Source: Natrinema salsiterrestre | GTDB lineage: Archaea > Halobacteriota > Halobacteria > Halobacteriales > Natrialbaceae | Assembly: GCF_029502005.1 (NCBI RefSeq) | Contig: NZ_JAMQOT010000014.1 | Coordinates: 1-56,444 of the forward strand | DNA length: 56,444 bases | Reading direction: 5' to 3' | Part shown: positions 1-8,160 of the stretch, piece after piece | How positions within the stretch are numbered: position 1 is the first letter of the stretch | Layout of the letters: each line of letters opens with the position of its first letter | Notes under the pieces: generated by a model | The model's database searches: none | What the model saw: the letters and a program-made list of their open reading frames with translations, nothing else | What the model was told of the DNA's origin: nothing | Program-made: the position numbers and the translations under genes

Positions 1-71
1 GTCCGCTCACGCTCCCAACATTCATCAAATTCCGCCGCGTAGCTCTCGCTGAGCAGGTCTGCGAGCATCAT
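1..71 (-). CDS. Probable transposase, N-terminal fragment
   Basis: Two consecutive ATG codons open a frame encoding about 23 residues, starting MMLADLLSESYAAEF and running through WERER to the window edge. It is preceded by an in-frame stop. The identical frame occurs at 56374-56444 on the other strand. Its place just inside a repeated element end suggests a transposase. The family is unknown because the catalytic domain lies outside the window. Confidence 0.5.
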   Translation of the reverse strand, partial: MMLADLLSESYAAEFDECWERER

Positions 72-127
72 TCCAAACCAACTCTACGACCTGCTCACTT
101 CTCAAACCGCGCTAACTAGACGGTGCC
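1..127 (-). mobile_element. IS 5' end, truncated by window edge (left copy)
   Basis: These 127 bases are the exact reverse complement of 56318-56444, and the match stops at base 128. They hold the first codons of a transposase-like reading frame that runs off the window. The outer end of the element is at 127, where the sequence in element orientation starts GGCACCGTCTAG. Two identical outward-facing IS ends at both limits suggest that an assembler stopped at a repeated IS. The IS family cannot be named from so few residues. Confidence 0.75.
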
Positions 128-199
128 GAACGAAGAGTTGCACTTGCGAACCAGACTGATGAGTTACAGGCACATCTTCAGATGATGACGAGCAGCTAA
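128..199 (+). pseudogene. C-terminal remnant of a gene cut by the IS
   Basis: An open frame starts exactly at the IS junction and ends with TAA at 197-199. It encodes about 23 residues ending LQAHLQMMTSS. It is in frame with the next gene and sits 18 bases before it, so it may be the tail of an upstream operon gene interrupted by the IS. There is no homology to name it, and a chance open frame of this length is possible. Confidence 0.3.
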
Positions 200-217
200 C
201 GCTAGAAGAGATTAACT

Positions 218-445
218 ATGAACTCCATTGCTAAGTGGATCGTGTCCCTTCGGAGGAAGTTCCAGCGTCTTGAGGACGGAGGGGCAACAATAGACGATCC
301 AGTGACACCGCAGCAAGATACACAACGGTCGTCGTTGTTTCGCTGCCCAGACTGTGAAACGGTTTACATCGCTATTGACAAAGGCATCTGTTCAACCTGC
401 GAGACGACTGTCAATCGAGTCCCAGCGCTGGCTGAAACAGAATAG
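218..445 (+). CDS. Small zinc-ribbon protein
   Basis: This 75-residue protein has a charged N-terminal helix followed by a C-terminal zinc ribbon: CPDC at about residues 43-46 and CSTC at about 58-61. Two CxxC pairs about 12 residues apart are typical of the many small haloarchaeal zinc-finger proteins, whose roles are mostly unknown and are suspected to be regulatory or protein-binding. It starts at ATG and is the first complete gene beside the IS end. Its AT-richer composition fits the accessory island. No specific function is assigned. Confidence 0.6.
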   Translation: MNSIAKWIVSLRRKFQRLEDGGATIDDPVTPQQDTQRSSLFRCPDCETVYIAIDKGICSTCETTVNRVPALAETE

Positions 446-834
446 CTCTGTACTGGACGTTACATCTACTACCTGTACTTATTGTTTCCCGAGGTCACCA
501 GAGCAAGGTATGCGAACAGTTCTATAACACCCTCCTATTACGACAAAGCCGGGAACTACGACAAAGCTGCTATCATCGATACGGCGTTCGAAGAGGGGTA
601 TATTGATCTCCGTGTAGCAGAAATTTTCTAAGGTAGTGATTTGGTAGTGTCTTGCTTCGGTGCATTCTCTGTATTATGCGTTATACAGAATGGATTGTCG
701 GACAATAGCCTATTCTCCGCCACACCTCGAGCTACATAACCCACTTCTCCTCCTGTACGGGGTAAATTACCTCTACATACTGGTCGACCAAAATCCTATG
801 TGTCGGCAATACCATTATATATCGGATCTCGACA
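446..834. other. Intergenic region with a possible gene remnant
   Basis: After the zinc-ribbon stop the same frame stays open to TAA at 629-631 without a start codon. It would read ...DKAAIIDTAFEEGYIDLR..., which looks protein-like and may be decayed coding sequence. Further on lie a 16-bp imperfect palindrome at 671-686 and a TATA-like stretch around 814-822, about 20 bases before the integrase start. No other gene is visible. Confidence 0.3.
671..686. promoter_or_regulatory. Palindromic site GTATTATGCGTTATAC
   Basis: This is an imperfect inverted repeat (half-sites GTATTA and TTATAC around TGCG). It is nearly identical to the perfect palindrome at 8122-8137, and the downstream bases CARAAT are also similar. 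It lies about 150 bp upstream of the integrase start. The shared sequence and symmetry suggest a binding site for a dimeric regulator. That role is inferred. Confidence 0.45.
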
Positions 835-1437
835 ATGCAATTAGAACCTTACCCCGAAAAGTCGGGGTATCGAGTCTGGCTCAGCGGCCGAAATGAGGAC
901 ACCATCATTGAATACTACGACGAAGAGCCAACAGAACAGCTTGCTATCCGTGCTGGTCTGCACGGCCTCCGTGCCGATGAGATTCCATGGGTGCGCACCG
1001 AAGGTATCCGTCGCCTCGACACCGAACAGAAGGCGTACAAGCTGCGCGTGCGCGACGGGAAGACCGGCTGGCGAGAGGTGCCTGTCTCGCGGGACTTCGT
1101 GAAACAGATACGAATGATGAAGAACGCGAAGGGGCTGACTCAAGAAGACCCGGTCATCGACGTAAGCAAGCGGACCGTGCAACGATGCGCAGAGAGAGCA
1201 GGTGACACACTAGCTGAACAGGACGGCCATACGGACGACTGGCAGCATCTCACCTTCCACGATCTGCGCCGAACGTGGGCAACACGAATATATTACAGTC
1301 TTGACGCCCACTACGCGGAATCGATCATCATGCGGTGGGGTGGATGGACTGATCAGGACACGTTTAGGACCAGTTATCTGGGTCGCGAGTCTGACACCAT
1401 GGCGGCTGAGATGATGGGGGATGCAAATATCCTGTAG
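835..1437 (+). CDS. Tyrosine recombinase/integrase, catalytic domain only
   Basis: This 200-residue protein matches the C-terminal catalytic domain of phage-type integrases. The first catalytic Arg lies in AGLHGLRADEI (about residues 40-50). The HDLRR box (HxxR) is at about 141-145, GGW near 169-171, and the probable nucleophile Tyr in TSYLG near 180. There is no N-terminal SAM-like DNA-binding domain. Such short integrases are common in haloarchaeal elements, so it may be intact rather than truncated. The ATG at 835 follows a TATA-like TTATATATC by about 20 bases, consistent with a leaderless transcript. It points into the island, opposite to the integrase at 14475-15461. Confidence 0.8.
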   Translation: MQLEPYPEKSGYRVWLSGRNEDTIIEYYDEEPTEQLAIRAGLHGLRADEIPWVRTEGIRRLDTEQKAYKLRVRDGKTGWREVPVSRDFVKQIRMMKNAKGLTQEDPVIDVSKRTVQRCAERAGDTLAEQDGHTDDWQHLTFHDLRRTWATRIYYSLDAHYAESIIMRWGGWTDQDTFRTSYLGRESDTMAAEMMGDANIL

Positions 1438-1518
1438 TCACGGTGGGCTACTACATTGAATCAAGCGCGGACACTGTGCCTGCTGCGTTTGAGGACGCAT
1501 TGCCTTGAGCCTATAGCA

Positions 1519-1551
1519 GAAGTTGGCAATACAGTCTCATTATCCAACTTC
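1519..1551. terminator. Inverted repeat between convergent genes
   Basis: GAAGTTGG at 1519-1526 pairs perfectly with CCAACTTC at 1544-1551 around a 17-nt AT-rich loop. It lies between the convergent integrase and kwaB genes, where a bidirectional terminator would be expected. Confidence 0.4.
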
Positions 1552-1571
1552 GAACGAAGACGATGAAGATC

Positions 1572-2609
1572 CTACTCTCGAGTCTCCTTCAGTCCCTTTA
1601 TGATAAATCTCTCTTCATCATCGACATCAGAAATGAAATCCATACCCGAGATAGCAAGATCGTCGTCAAGGAGACTCAGTACATCTCCAATTTTCCGGAA
1701 GTCGTCGAGTTTTATTTCCCATTGATCGTCGTCAGCATCGCCATCAACATAAACGTCTAAGTTCCAGTCAGAAACCAACTCTTCAACAATATCTCGAGTC
1801 AGGTTCTCGTATTTCCCGCGTTTTCTAATCCGACGCATTTGTCTCAGTGCGTTATCGCTATTGAGGATCGTTTCTTTGAATTTTGGATAATCAGCGATAT
1901 TTATGTTAGAATCCCTCAAATCAGAGAACACCTCGTTTGCGTCATTTTCGTACTCTGTGAAATAGTCGAATATTCTTTCAAAATTCCCGGGGTTGATGAC
2001 AAAAAAGGTATCATCGTAGTGTATGGCGTCAAATTTATCTGGAAGTGCCACAGGATTCTCCTTCAGTTTATTATATTCTTGATCGCCAAATGTCGTGACC
2101 TTCACTCGATAATTGCTCCCGACAATCTGCCGATTAGTGAATTTACGGAAGGCAACGAGGTCTGGACTGAAGTTATTCTTAATTCTGAATGCTTGAAAAG
2201 CAACGTTGCTCGTTGACGTGAAATCAGTCACGTCATTGATTGTGATGTGGTCTATGAAATCTTTGACAAGGTCCGTTCGGGGGATCTCATTATCATCAAG
2301 ATATTGAATGGGAACGGGAGTGTGGTTGTGGTTATCTACGTTATAGGGCCGGACTTGCCTCATTCCGTCGTCATCGCTCTCCTCGTCAGCACCAATCTCC
2401 GTGAGGAGGCTTTGTAGCTGTTCCGTGAGGGTTATATTTAGCTCCGTTAGAATGTTAGAATGAAATTCAACTTTTTCTGCCTTATAGTTTAGCTCGTCCT
2501 CAGCAGTTGTTCGACCTAATAAGAAATCACGGTAGTACTCATCAGGATCGCAATTAGCAGTCTCTTTTGCCTCGTTAAGAAGAATTTTCGCCTCCTCTAC
2601 AGAAGTCAT
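1572..2609 (-). CDS. kwaB: Kiwa anti-phage protein KwaB (DUF4868)
   Basis: This 345-residue protein is recognised as the DUF4868/KwaB family by its central segment (about residues 115-240). That segment has a block with AFQAFRIKNNFSPDLVAFRKF and, further on, DAIHYDDTFFVINPGNFERI. In Kiwa, KwaB is the DNA-binding effector that works with the membrane protein KwaA against phage. The length fits the family (about 310-350). The gene starts 2 bases after the kwaA stop, so the two are almost certainly co-transcribed. Base composition is clearly AT-richer than the chromosomal part of the window, which suggests horizontal transfer. Assignment rests on motif recognition and the adjacent KwaA-like gene. 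Confidence 0.8.
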   Translation of the reverse strand: MTSVEEAKILLNEAKETANCDPDEYYRDFLLGRTTAEDELNYKAEKVEFHSNILTELNITLTEQLQSLLTEIGADEESDDDGMRQVRPYNVDNHNHTPVPIQYLDDNEIPRTDLVKDFIDHITINDVTDFTSTSNVAFQAFRIKNNFSPDLVAFRKFTNRQIVGSNYRVKVTTFGDQEYNKLKENPVALPDKFDAIHYDDTFFVINPGNFERIFDYFTEYENDANEVFSDLRDSNINIADYPKFKETILNSDNALRQMRRIRKRGKYENLTRDIVEELVSDWNLDVYVDGDADDDQWEIKLDDFRKIGDVLSLLDDDLAISGMDFISDVDDEERFIIKGLKETRE

Positions 2610-2611
2610 TA

Positions 2612-3169
2612 CTAGACTGCGATGTAGACGCCATAACTTAATTTTACTGCTGAGACTTCGGCCGGTCTATCGTCAATACGGCCATTCACCAAAAGCGTCA
2701 TTTCCTCATCTTCTGTGCTCACATCATAGATGTTGTATCCTGCCAGCGCGAGAATGGGGTTTACATATAGATGGTTTGAACGAACTTGGATGATACCGAT
2801 CACAGCGAAGAAGATTATGAATGCTATCCAATTCACTACCTGTGATAGGTCAAGAACTACAAACGGGAAAATGTAGACCAGAATGTAGCTTGTCACAGCC
2901 TCATTCCGGTTGGTTGCATCAATAACATTCTTTGGCTCTGGCTCTTTGGATTTCCTTACATTTAATACAAGCCCTAGTGCTGTCAAAGATACCATAGATA
3001 ATACTAACCAAAAGACAGTAAGAATTGGCACTTCTGCTCCACCAACGAACGGGATATTCGATGGTGTTGAGGCTTGAACACCGATATGTTTGTAGGATAG
3101 AATCAGGTATAATGGGATAAACGAGCTAAGGAATATCCCCCATTTGAAGAGTGACCTGATTCTCGCCAT
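2612..3169 (-). CDS. kwaA: Kiwa anti-phage membrane protein KwaA
   Basis: This 185-residue protein has four predicted membrane segments at roughly residues 10-26, 47-70, 94-108 and 112-128. A short soluble C-terminal part begins RSNHLYVNPILALAGYNIYD. The pattern FPF...LDLS in the third helix and the NP..AL.GY.IYDV motif after the fourth match the KwaA family. In bacteria KwaA is the membrane sensor that responds to phage infection and engages KwaB. An AT-rich TTTTAC element about 27 bases before the ATG could be the promoter of the kwaAB unit. An archaeal host implies sensing of a different kind of virus entry. Confidence 0.8.
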   Translation of the reverse strand: MARIRSLFKWGIFLSSFIPLYLILSYKHIGVQASTPSNIPFVGGAEVPILTVFWLVLSMVSLTALGLVLNVRKSKEPEPKNVIDATNRNEAVTSYILVYIFPFVVLDLSQVVNWIAFIIFFAVIGIIQVRSNHLYVNPILALAGYNIYDVSTEDEEMTLLVNGRIDDRPAEVSAVKLSYGVYIAV

Positions 3170-3339
3170 TCGCTCTATCCTTTCATCTGGGTGGGTAAAA
3201 CCCTTGTCCGGTGACGAAAGGAATGTACTGGCGATTTACACGGGAGTGTTTCATACGTAACACCTGTAATAGAAAATTGTGCATTTTAGAACCAGACACC
3301 TAACCACTATATCTGGAGGAGGTCCTGATTTAGTTAGCT

Positions 3340-3687
3340 ATGGAGACAGAAATTGCATTAGCGTTACTCCAGATCATTGGCCTGATTCTCCCAGTGACGC
3401 TGTTGACTGCTCGGTTTTTGCTTAACCAGTCGAATTCGCAAAACCTCTCTCTACAGGGAGATCGCGTATTTACATCTGGTCGTAAAATAGCAATATGGCT
3501 TCTCGGTTCAATTGCCTTCTTGGTGATTGCAGCACTGCTTGCATTGGGCCAGTTACTTAGCACGATCTGGGGGACGAGCTATGCTAGTGCTGCAGTGATT
3601 GCTACAATGGTTGCGTTTCTTTCCTTTCTTCTCCCTATCTACTGGCTTAGAGACGAGTTTGAGATTCCTGTCGCAGGTAATTCTTAG
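3340..3687 (+). CDS. Small membrane protein next to Kiwa
   Basis: This 115-residue protein has three predicted membrane helices, at about residues 5-27, 48-71 and 81-101. A short polar loop with RVFTSGRK lies between the first two. It is divergent from kwaA, 170 bases away, and shares its AT-rich composition. A TATA-like ACTATATC lies about 30 bases before the ATG. I do not recognise the family. Its position suggests a defence-island protein or an accessory to the neighbouring systems, which is inference only. Confidence 0.55.
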   Translation: METEIALALLQIIGLILPVTLLTARFLLNQSNSQNLSLQGDRVFTSGRKIAIWLLGSIAFLVIAALLALGQLLSTIWGTSYASAAVIATMVAFLSFLLPIYWLRDEFEIPVAGNS

Positions 3688-3922
3688 ATGTGATTGAACA
3701 GACTTGATCATACATGCCCTGTACGCGGGTGATTTGATCTTGTGTCGCTCACCTTCGGGCATACTTCCTACGCAATCCTCGTTCGCCTGTTTCGTTCCCC
3801 TGTGTGGATGCGATTCTCCAACTTACACTGTTCCCCGGGATCAATTCTCTCCCGTTCCGTACAACTCATCAGTCTGAACGCAACCGATTGGACTTATACG
3901 CTCCATCCCTTATTCTGAAGCA

Positions 3923-4471
3923 GTGGTTGAGACGACAGTTGTGAACGTAATCGGGACAATTACATATCAGCAAGAAATTGCGCTGGGTGCTCTAGCAGAT
4001 ACACTCTCACAGCGTAATGAGATCACTAGTGTCACTTATGAACCCGCGGAGAACCACTGGTTACAGACCCGGTTTGCGCCCGATAATACGTATGTCGCTT
4101 TTTACAGAAGTGGTCGATGTTCTATTGTAGGCTCTAATTCGGTCGACCACATTTATGAGATAGCGGACTGTGTCAACACGGTGATTCGGGATATCCTTGA
4201 TTTCAATTACGAACCGAAGGTGGAAATTAGCAATATCGTCGCTACTGCGGATATTGGATCTTCAATTCACTTGGAAACTCTCGCACTCGAACTTGGAATG
4301 AATCACGTTGAATATGAGCCAGAACAGTTTCCTGCACTCATGTACCGTGGCGAGAATTATACTGCGCTAATTTTCGCGAGTGGGAAAGTTCTCTGTACAG
4401 GATTAACAAAAATGGAAGAGACAACTAAAGCAGTTGAGGATCTAGCTTCCAGACTGAAAGGAGTCAAGTGA
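3923..4471 (+). CDS. Degenerate TATA-binding-protein-like protein
   Basis: This 182-residue protein has the two-repeat architecture of archaeal TBP. The second repeat (about residues 95-180) is well conserved: LETLALELGMNHVEYEPEQF, then PALMYR and IFASGKVLCTG. The first repeat keeps VVNVIGTITYQQEI and FYRSGRCSIVG, but the segment corresponding to YEPEQFPGL reads YEPAENHWLQ, so one DNA-kinking Phe is lost. The GTG start at 3923 follows a TATA-like CTTATAC by about 25 bases. It converges on a second TBP-like gene at 4519-5064. It may bind DNA asymmetrically, interact with TFB, or have become a non-canonical regulator. It is unlikely to be the housekeeping TBP. Confidence 0.7.
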   Translation: MVETTVVNVIGTITYQQEIALGALADTLSQRNEITSVTYEPAENHWLQTRFAPDNTYVAFYRSGRCSIVGSNSVDHIYEIADCVNTVIRDILDFNYEPKVEISNIVATADIGSSIHLETLALELGMNHVEYEPEQFPALMYRGENYTALIFASGKVLCTGLTKMEETTKAVEDLASRLKGVK

Positions 4472-4518
4472 TTCCATCCGTCACATAGTGAATGGCTACG
4501 TCAACTTAGCTACTTTTG

Positions 4519-5064
4519 CTAATCTGTAACTTCACTTAGTTTTTCTTGGAGGTTATCGAACGCCCTAAATGCGGTTTTCTCATCGGGAGATCCGGGGACC
4601 ACTACTCGCCCCGACGCAAACAGGAGAAACACAGATGGTAACTCAGTCGGCCGATACACCAATCCAGAAAATTGTTCAGGCTCATACTCTGTCTGCTCCA
4701 GCCCTAGTTCCAGCGCTAACCGCGTTAGATCCAGTTTCAGATTTAGATCCCCAACCAATACCACATTTTTCACTTCAAATTCAGGGTCTATACCTTCGAT
4801 ACCGAGGCGGTTCAATGCCTCTACCAGCCATTCATACACCCCTTCAACTTCCGTAATTGACGTTGCGCCGCTAATATGATAGCTCCCCGATTCATACACG
4901 GTTACGAGTGGTCCCCCCTCTTGTTCTCGCAGATAGACTGTCGGGGTCTGGTACCCGTCAGTATTGTAATTTACTTCTGCGGCATCGATATCATCTCCGA
5001 CAGCCGAGATATCCAATTGACGCCCTAGTGATCCGGCAGCAACTACATTTACGACTTCTGGCAT
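4519..5064 (-). CDS. Degenerate TATA-binding-protein-like protein in operon with restriction gene
   Basis: This 181-residue two-repeat TBP homologue begins VVNVVAAGSLGRQLDI, a typical TBP start. Repeat 2 (about residues 96-175) retains LTRLALELGLEQTEYEPEQF and LLFASGRVVVPG. Repeat 1 is degraded: the YEPEQFPGL segment reads YNTDGYQTPT and the LIFxSGK segment reads VTVYESGSYH, so both DNA-intercalating Phe positions appear lost. The ATG lies 6 bases after the stop of the large restriction-methylation gene on the same strand, so the two form an operon. It may regulate that operon or be part of its mechanism. The housekeeping TBP role is unlikely. Confidence 0.7.
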   Translation of the reverse strand: MPEVVNVVAAGSLGRQLDISAVGDDIDAAEVNYNTDGYQTPTVYLREQEGGPLVTVYESGSYHISGATSITEVEGVYEWLVEALNRLGIEGIDPEFEVKNVVLVGDLNLKLDLTRLALELGLEQTEYEPEQFSGLVYRPTELPSVFLLFASGRVVVPGSPDEKTAFRAFDNLQEKLSEVTD

Positions 5065-5070
5065 TCAGAG

Positions 5071-8013
5071 TCACATAAATTGCGACAGATCGGTATCACT
5101 CTCATTCCCTTCCGAGCCAATGGTGAACGTATGCGTGCCGTATTCCTCGAGCGTATCCACTTGTTCAACGAGGACCTCAGACGACATCCCCTTCTCGTTC
5201 CGTCGATTCGTCACAGCTTCAGTTAGTTCTTGAAACTCATCGACAGGAACATCGATCTGTGCAGCCTCTAAGACCGCTTCATCTAATCGAGTTTGTGCAC
5301 CTTCTTCATCAGCTTCGAACGCTCGGTATGCGTCCGCAATCTCTGCTCGCATATCCTCACTCAATTCACGCACATCAAGCGCTGGGACGCTCATCACTTC
5401 ATATTTCATAATCTCCAGCATCCCACGCCCCTCATTTCGACCCCACGTCTCAACAACGGCTTGATACACTGTCGAATTCAAGTATCCGAGCAGCGCCCAT
5501 TTATCTACTTCTGACTTCACGTTCAGACAGTATAGCCGATCATTCGCTACCATTCCATCGTTCCGACTGGCGAATACGCGATACTTGAATCCTTTCGGAT
5601 GTATAATGTCGGGGCGATCAATCTCACCGAGATCAAACCAGACAGACCGACTCGCACACGTCCGCCGCTCATTGATTCCTTGGGCTTCCCCTTCCCGGAT
5701 GTAGTCGAGAACAGGGCGATGGCCGTCACTCTCCAGTGAATCCTTTACTCGCTGCTCAACGTCGGATTGCTCGAGACCCCCTTTGGAACGGACCTTCTCG
5801 ACGTAGTCGTGCATATCCAGCACGTACAACTCCGTCGTATCCTCGGTGAGCGGATCTCCCTTCTCCATCTGCTTGATCCACTTTACCATCGGCGTAACGA
5901 ATTGGGAGTCGATCCCACGCTCGTCGATCTCCTCTTTGTCGATGTAGAAGAACTTGTTTGCTCCACTCGTCAGCCCACGCTCTGCATTAGATAACAATTC
6001 CTCCAAGTTCACCATCGTCGGGTTCTCGAGTAGTTTGATGAACGTCTGGGGCGCGGTTAGGTAGTGACGGATCTTCTTCGTATCTCGATCCATGATCTCT
6101 CCCTGTTGCACCGCAACTGTACGGTACGTCTCCCGATTCCGAACGAGCATCTCTGCCTCGTGAGAGAGATCAATCGGATATTCAACGGTGTCAAGGATAT
6201 CCTCCACCTCCATACTGTCCTTGATCTGGATGAACTCCGCCACGTTCTCCCGACGCTCCTCCTCATCACTACATTTCTCAAGCAAGATGAGGGCGCTGTC
6301 AACAAACGCATCCTCGAACGCACGCGCGCTGAATCCGACGACAGCCTCGAGCTTGTATTGATCGTAGACAAACCCTTGGAAGTCCTCCCCGTACCCAGTC
6401 ATCATCCACTTCGTCGGAATGATGAATGCTAATCGACCTCCCTCATCAAGGAAATTCGTACCATGTGTAACAAAGTATACATAGGCATCAGACCGCTTGC
6501 TAAGCCGCATATCCCCATTGTAGAACGGCGATGCTCTCCCATCCCCAAATCGCTTCAGGTGGTTGCGGAAATGCTCCTTGTTCGGATACAGACTTCCCTG
6601 ATCAATATACGGCGGATTACCGATCACAGCATCGAACGTACCTAACACATCCTGCTCCTCGTCATCAATCCGAGACGATTCGAGGTACTGCGTCTCAGGA
6701 TCGATATTGAAGAAACTGTCGTGGAAGAGGTGTAGGCGATCTGTCTTCTCCGAAATGTTCTGACTCGCAAGATTCAACGCTGTCAGATGTAGCGGGAATC
6801 TATTGATGTCGACGGCCACGAGACGGTCTACAATCTCCTGATGCGATGCATTCGGTGCCAGATGGTTGAGCCGCTTGTAAGCCTCAACAGTAAACGTCCC
6901 ACTCCCTGATGCAGGATCTAAGACACGAGGTTGCTCCTCACCGTTCTCCTGAATCGCCCATTCAGAGATCGTCTGCGCGATCTTTGGATGCGTATAGAAC
7001 TGACCGAGCGCCTTCCGCTCCTCAATCGGGATGAGTTCCTCGTAAATCTCCCCAAGGAGGTCCTCATCCAACTCCACAATCGATTCTGCCTCGATGTTAC
7101 TGATAAAGTCCTGTAGATTCCGCAACGTCTTCTTATTCTGCGGAAAGCCCGCAAAGAGACTAGCCCCACTATCGAAAATCGGTTCGTAGTCGATCTCCTC
7201 TACAATCGTCTCGAACTGGTTCTGAAGGTGACGCTCAAGATTCGAGAGCGTCGTATGCTCGTGCAGCGAATTCAACTCGAACCCGCTTTCCGTCTCAATC
7301 TCCCGAACCGTGTCACCCACCTCTGGATCATACTTTGCCTTCGTCTTCTCACGAACAACCTCGTAGAACAGCACCTTGTTCGTCAGCAGATACGCGAACT
7401 GCTTTCCAGCTACCTCAAACTGCTCATCATCATCAAGGCTCCCGTAGTCGTTCTCCTGCACCCACGTCTCAAACTCCTGCGTGAAGCGCTCGTTCCGTCC
7501 ATACTTTTTCTCCGCGAGTGCAGCATAGGACGGCCAGATAGAAGAATGGAAACTGCGAAGAATACCAACAAGACGGTCACGCTCAGACTGGTCCGGTAAC
7601 GAAGCCTCCTCATGGACGTGCTCAACTACTCCCAGTAATTGCGGGATCGCTTCAGAGATATCTGCTTCACGTAGATTGAAATAATAGAAATCTACGTCAG
7701 CCATCTCGATCTCGCCCTGATCGTGGAATAAGAAAAAGTCGTTTGAATTGCATGTAGCATAGAATTCGGCACCCAAATCGTCGGCGTACCCACGCGCTTG
7801 CTTGACCACGTCCTTCTCGCGAGGGTAGATATCGTCTCGCTTGACCTCGATGACGATCTCCCCGTTCAGCGCACTAGGAATGTAGATATCTGCGAATCCT
7901 GATTCCGTCGATTTCTCGGTTACTGGCTCATCAAACAGCGTGTCGTTCTCATCGATGTGGTCCAGTAGACGAGTGTAGAGCAAACCATGGAAAGCCGCCT
8001 CCTTCTTCGGCAT
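5071..8013 (-). CDS. Type IIG-like restriction endonuclease/N6-adenine methyltransferase
   Basis: This 980-residue single-chain protein has three parts. The N-terminal PD-(D/E)xK nuclease fold shows D42 in FADIYI and E56-x-K58 in IVIEVK. A helical linker spans about residues 120-335. The N6-adenine methyltransferase shows GQFYTHPKIA (337-346), SAM-binding DPASGSGTF (366-374) and catalytic NPPY (466-469). The C-terminal third resembles a target-recognition domain (FYIDKEE, DIIHPKG, LLGYLNSTVYQ). This arrangement is that of type IIG enzymes, which cut and methylate with one polypeptide. A BREX PglX-type methylase is less likely because a nuclease motif is present and no BREX partners are nearby. 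A TBP-like gene follows 6 bases downstream. Confidence 0.85.
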   Translation of the reverse strand: MPKKEAAFHGLLYTRLLDHIDENDTLFDEPVTEKSTESGFADIYIPSALNGEIVIEVKRDDIYPREKDVVKQARGYADDLGAEFYATCNSNDFFLFHDQGEIEMADVDFYYFNLREADISEAIPQLLGVVEHVHEEASLPDQSERDRLVGILRSFHSSIWPSYAALAEKKYGRNERFTQEFETWVQENDYGSLDDDEQFEVAGKQFAYLLTNKVLFYEVVREKTKAKYDPEVGDTVREIETESGFELNSLHEHTTLSNLERHLQNQFETIVEEIDYEPIFDSGASLFAGFPQNKKTLRNLQDFISNIEAESIVELDEDLLGEIYEELIPIEERKALGQFYTHPKIAQTISEWAIQENGEEQPRVLDPASGSGTFTVEAYKRLNHLAPNASHQEIVDRLVAVDINRFPLHLTALNLASQNISEKTDRLHLFHDSFFNIDPETQYLESSRIDDEEQDVLGTFDAVIGNPPYIDQGSLYPNKEHFRNHLKRFGDGRASPFYNGDMRLSKRSDAYVYFVTHGTNFLDEGGRLAFIIPTKWMMTGYGEDFQGFVYDQYKLEAVVGFSARAFEDAFVDSALILLEKCSDEEERRENVAEFIQIKDSMEVEDILDTVEYPIDLSHEAEMLVRNRETYRTVAVQQGEIMDRDTKKIRHYLTAPQTFIKLLENPTMVNLEELLSNAERGLTSGANKFFYIDKEEIDERGIDSQFVTPMVKWIKQMEKGDPLTEDTTELYVLDMHDYVEKVRSKGGLEQSDVEQRVKDSLESDGHRPVLDYIREGEAQGINERRTCASRSVWFDLGEIDRPDIIHPKGFKYRVFASRNDGMVANDRLYCLNVKSEVDKWALLGYLNSTVYQAVVETWGRNEGRGMLEIMKYEVMSVPALDVRELSEDMRAEIADAYRAFEADEEGAQTRLDEAVLEAAQIDVPVDEFQELTEAVTNRRNEKGMSSEVLVEQVDTLEEYGTHTFTIGSEGNESDTDLSQFM

Positions 8014-8058
8014 ACGCGGGAAGTCTCACCCTTCCATCAAAACAGTACCGACCTAACC

Positions 8059-8070
8059 CCTACGTGTAGG
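8059..8070. promoter_or_regulatory. Short dyad upstream of restriction gene
   Basis: CCTAC-GT-GTAGG is a 12-bp dyad about 46-57 bases upstream of the restriction-methylation start. It is a candidate operator near the promoter. It is short, so chance occurrence is possible. Confidence 0.25.
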
Positions 8071-8121
8071 TACGATTATCGAGACCAAGCCCGTTCCCCG
8101 GGACGGTCGGTCTACCGATCC

Positions 8122-8137
8122 GTATAATGCGTTATAC
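8122..8137. promoter_or_regulatory. Perfect palindrome GTATAATGCGTTATAC
   Basis: The half-sites GTATAA and TTATAC are perfect inverted repeats around TGCG. The site lies in the gap between the HTH/coiled-coil gene and the restriction gene, 109-124 bases upstream of the latter's start. A one-mismatch copy lies at 671-686 upstream of the integrase. The neighbouring HTH protein is a natural candidate for the binder. Confidence 0.5.
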
Positions 8138-8160
8138 AAAATCAGAGAGACCGAGCCCGA

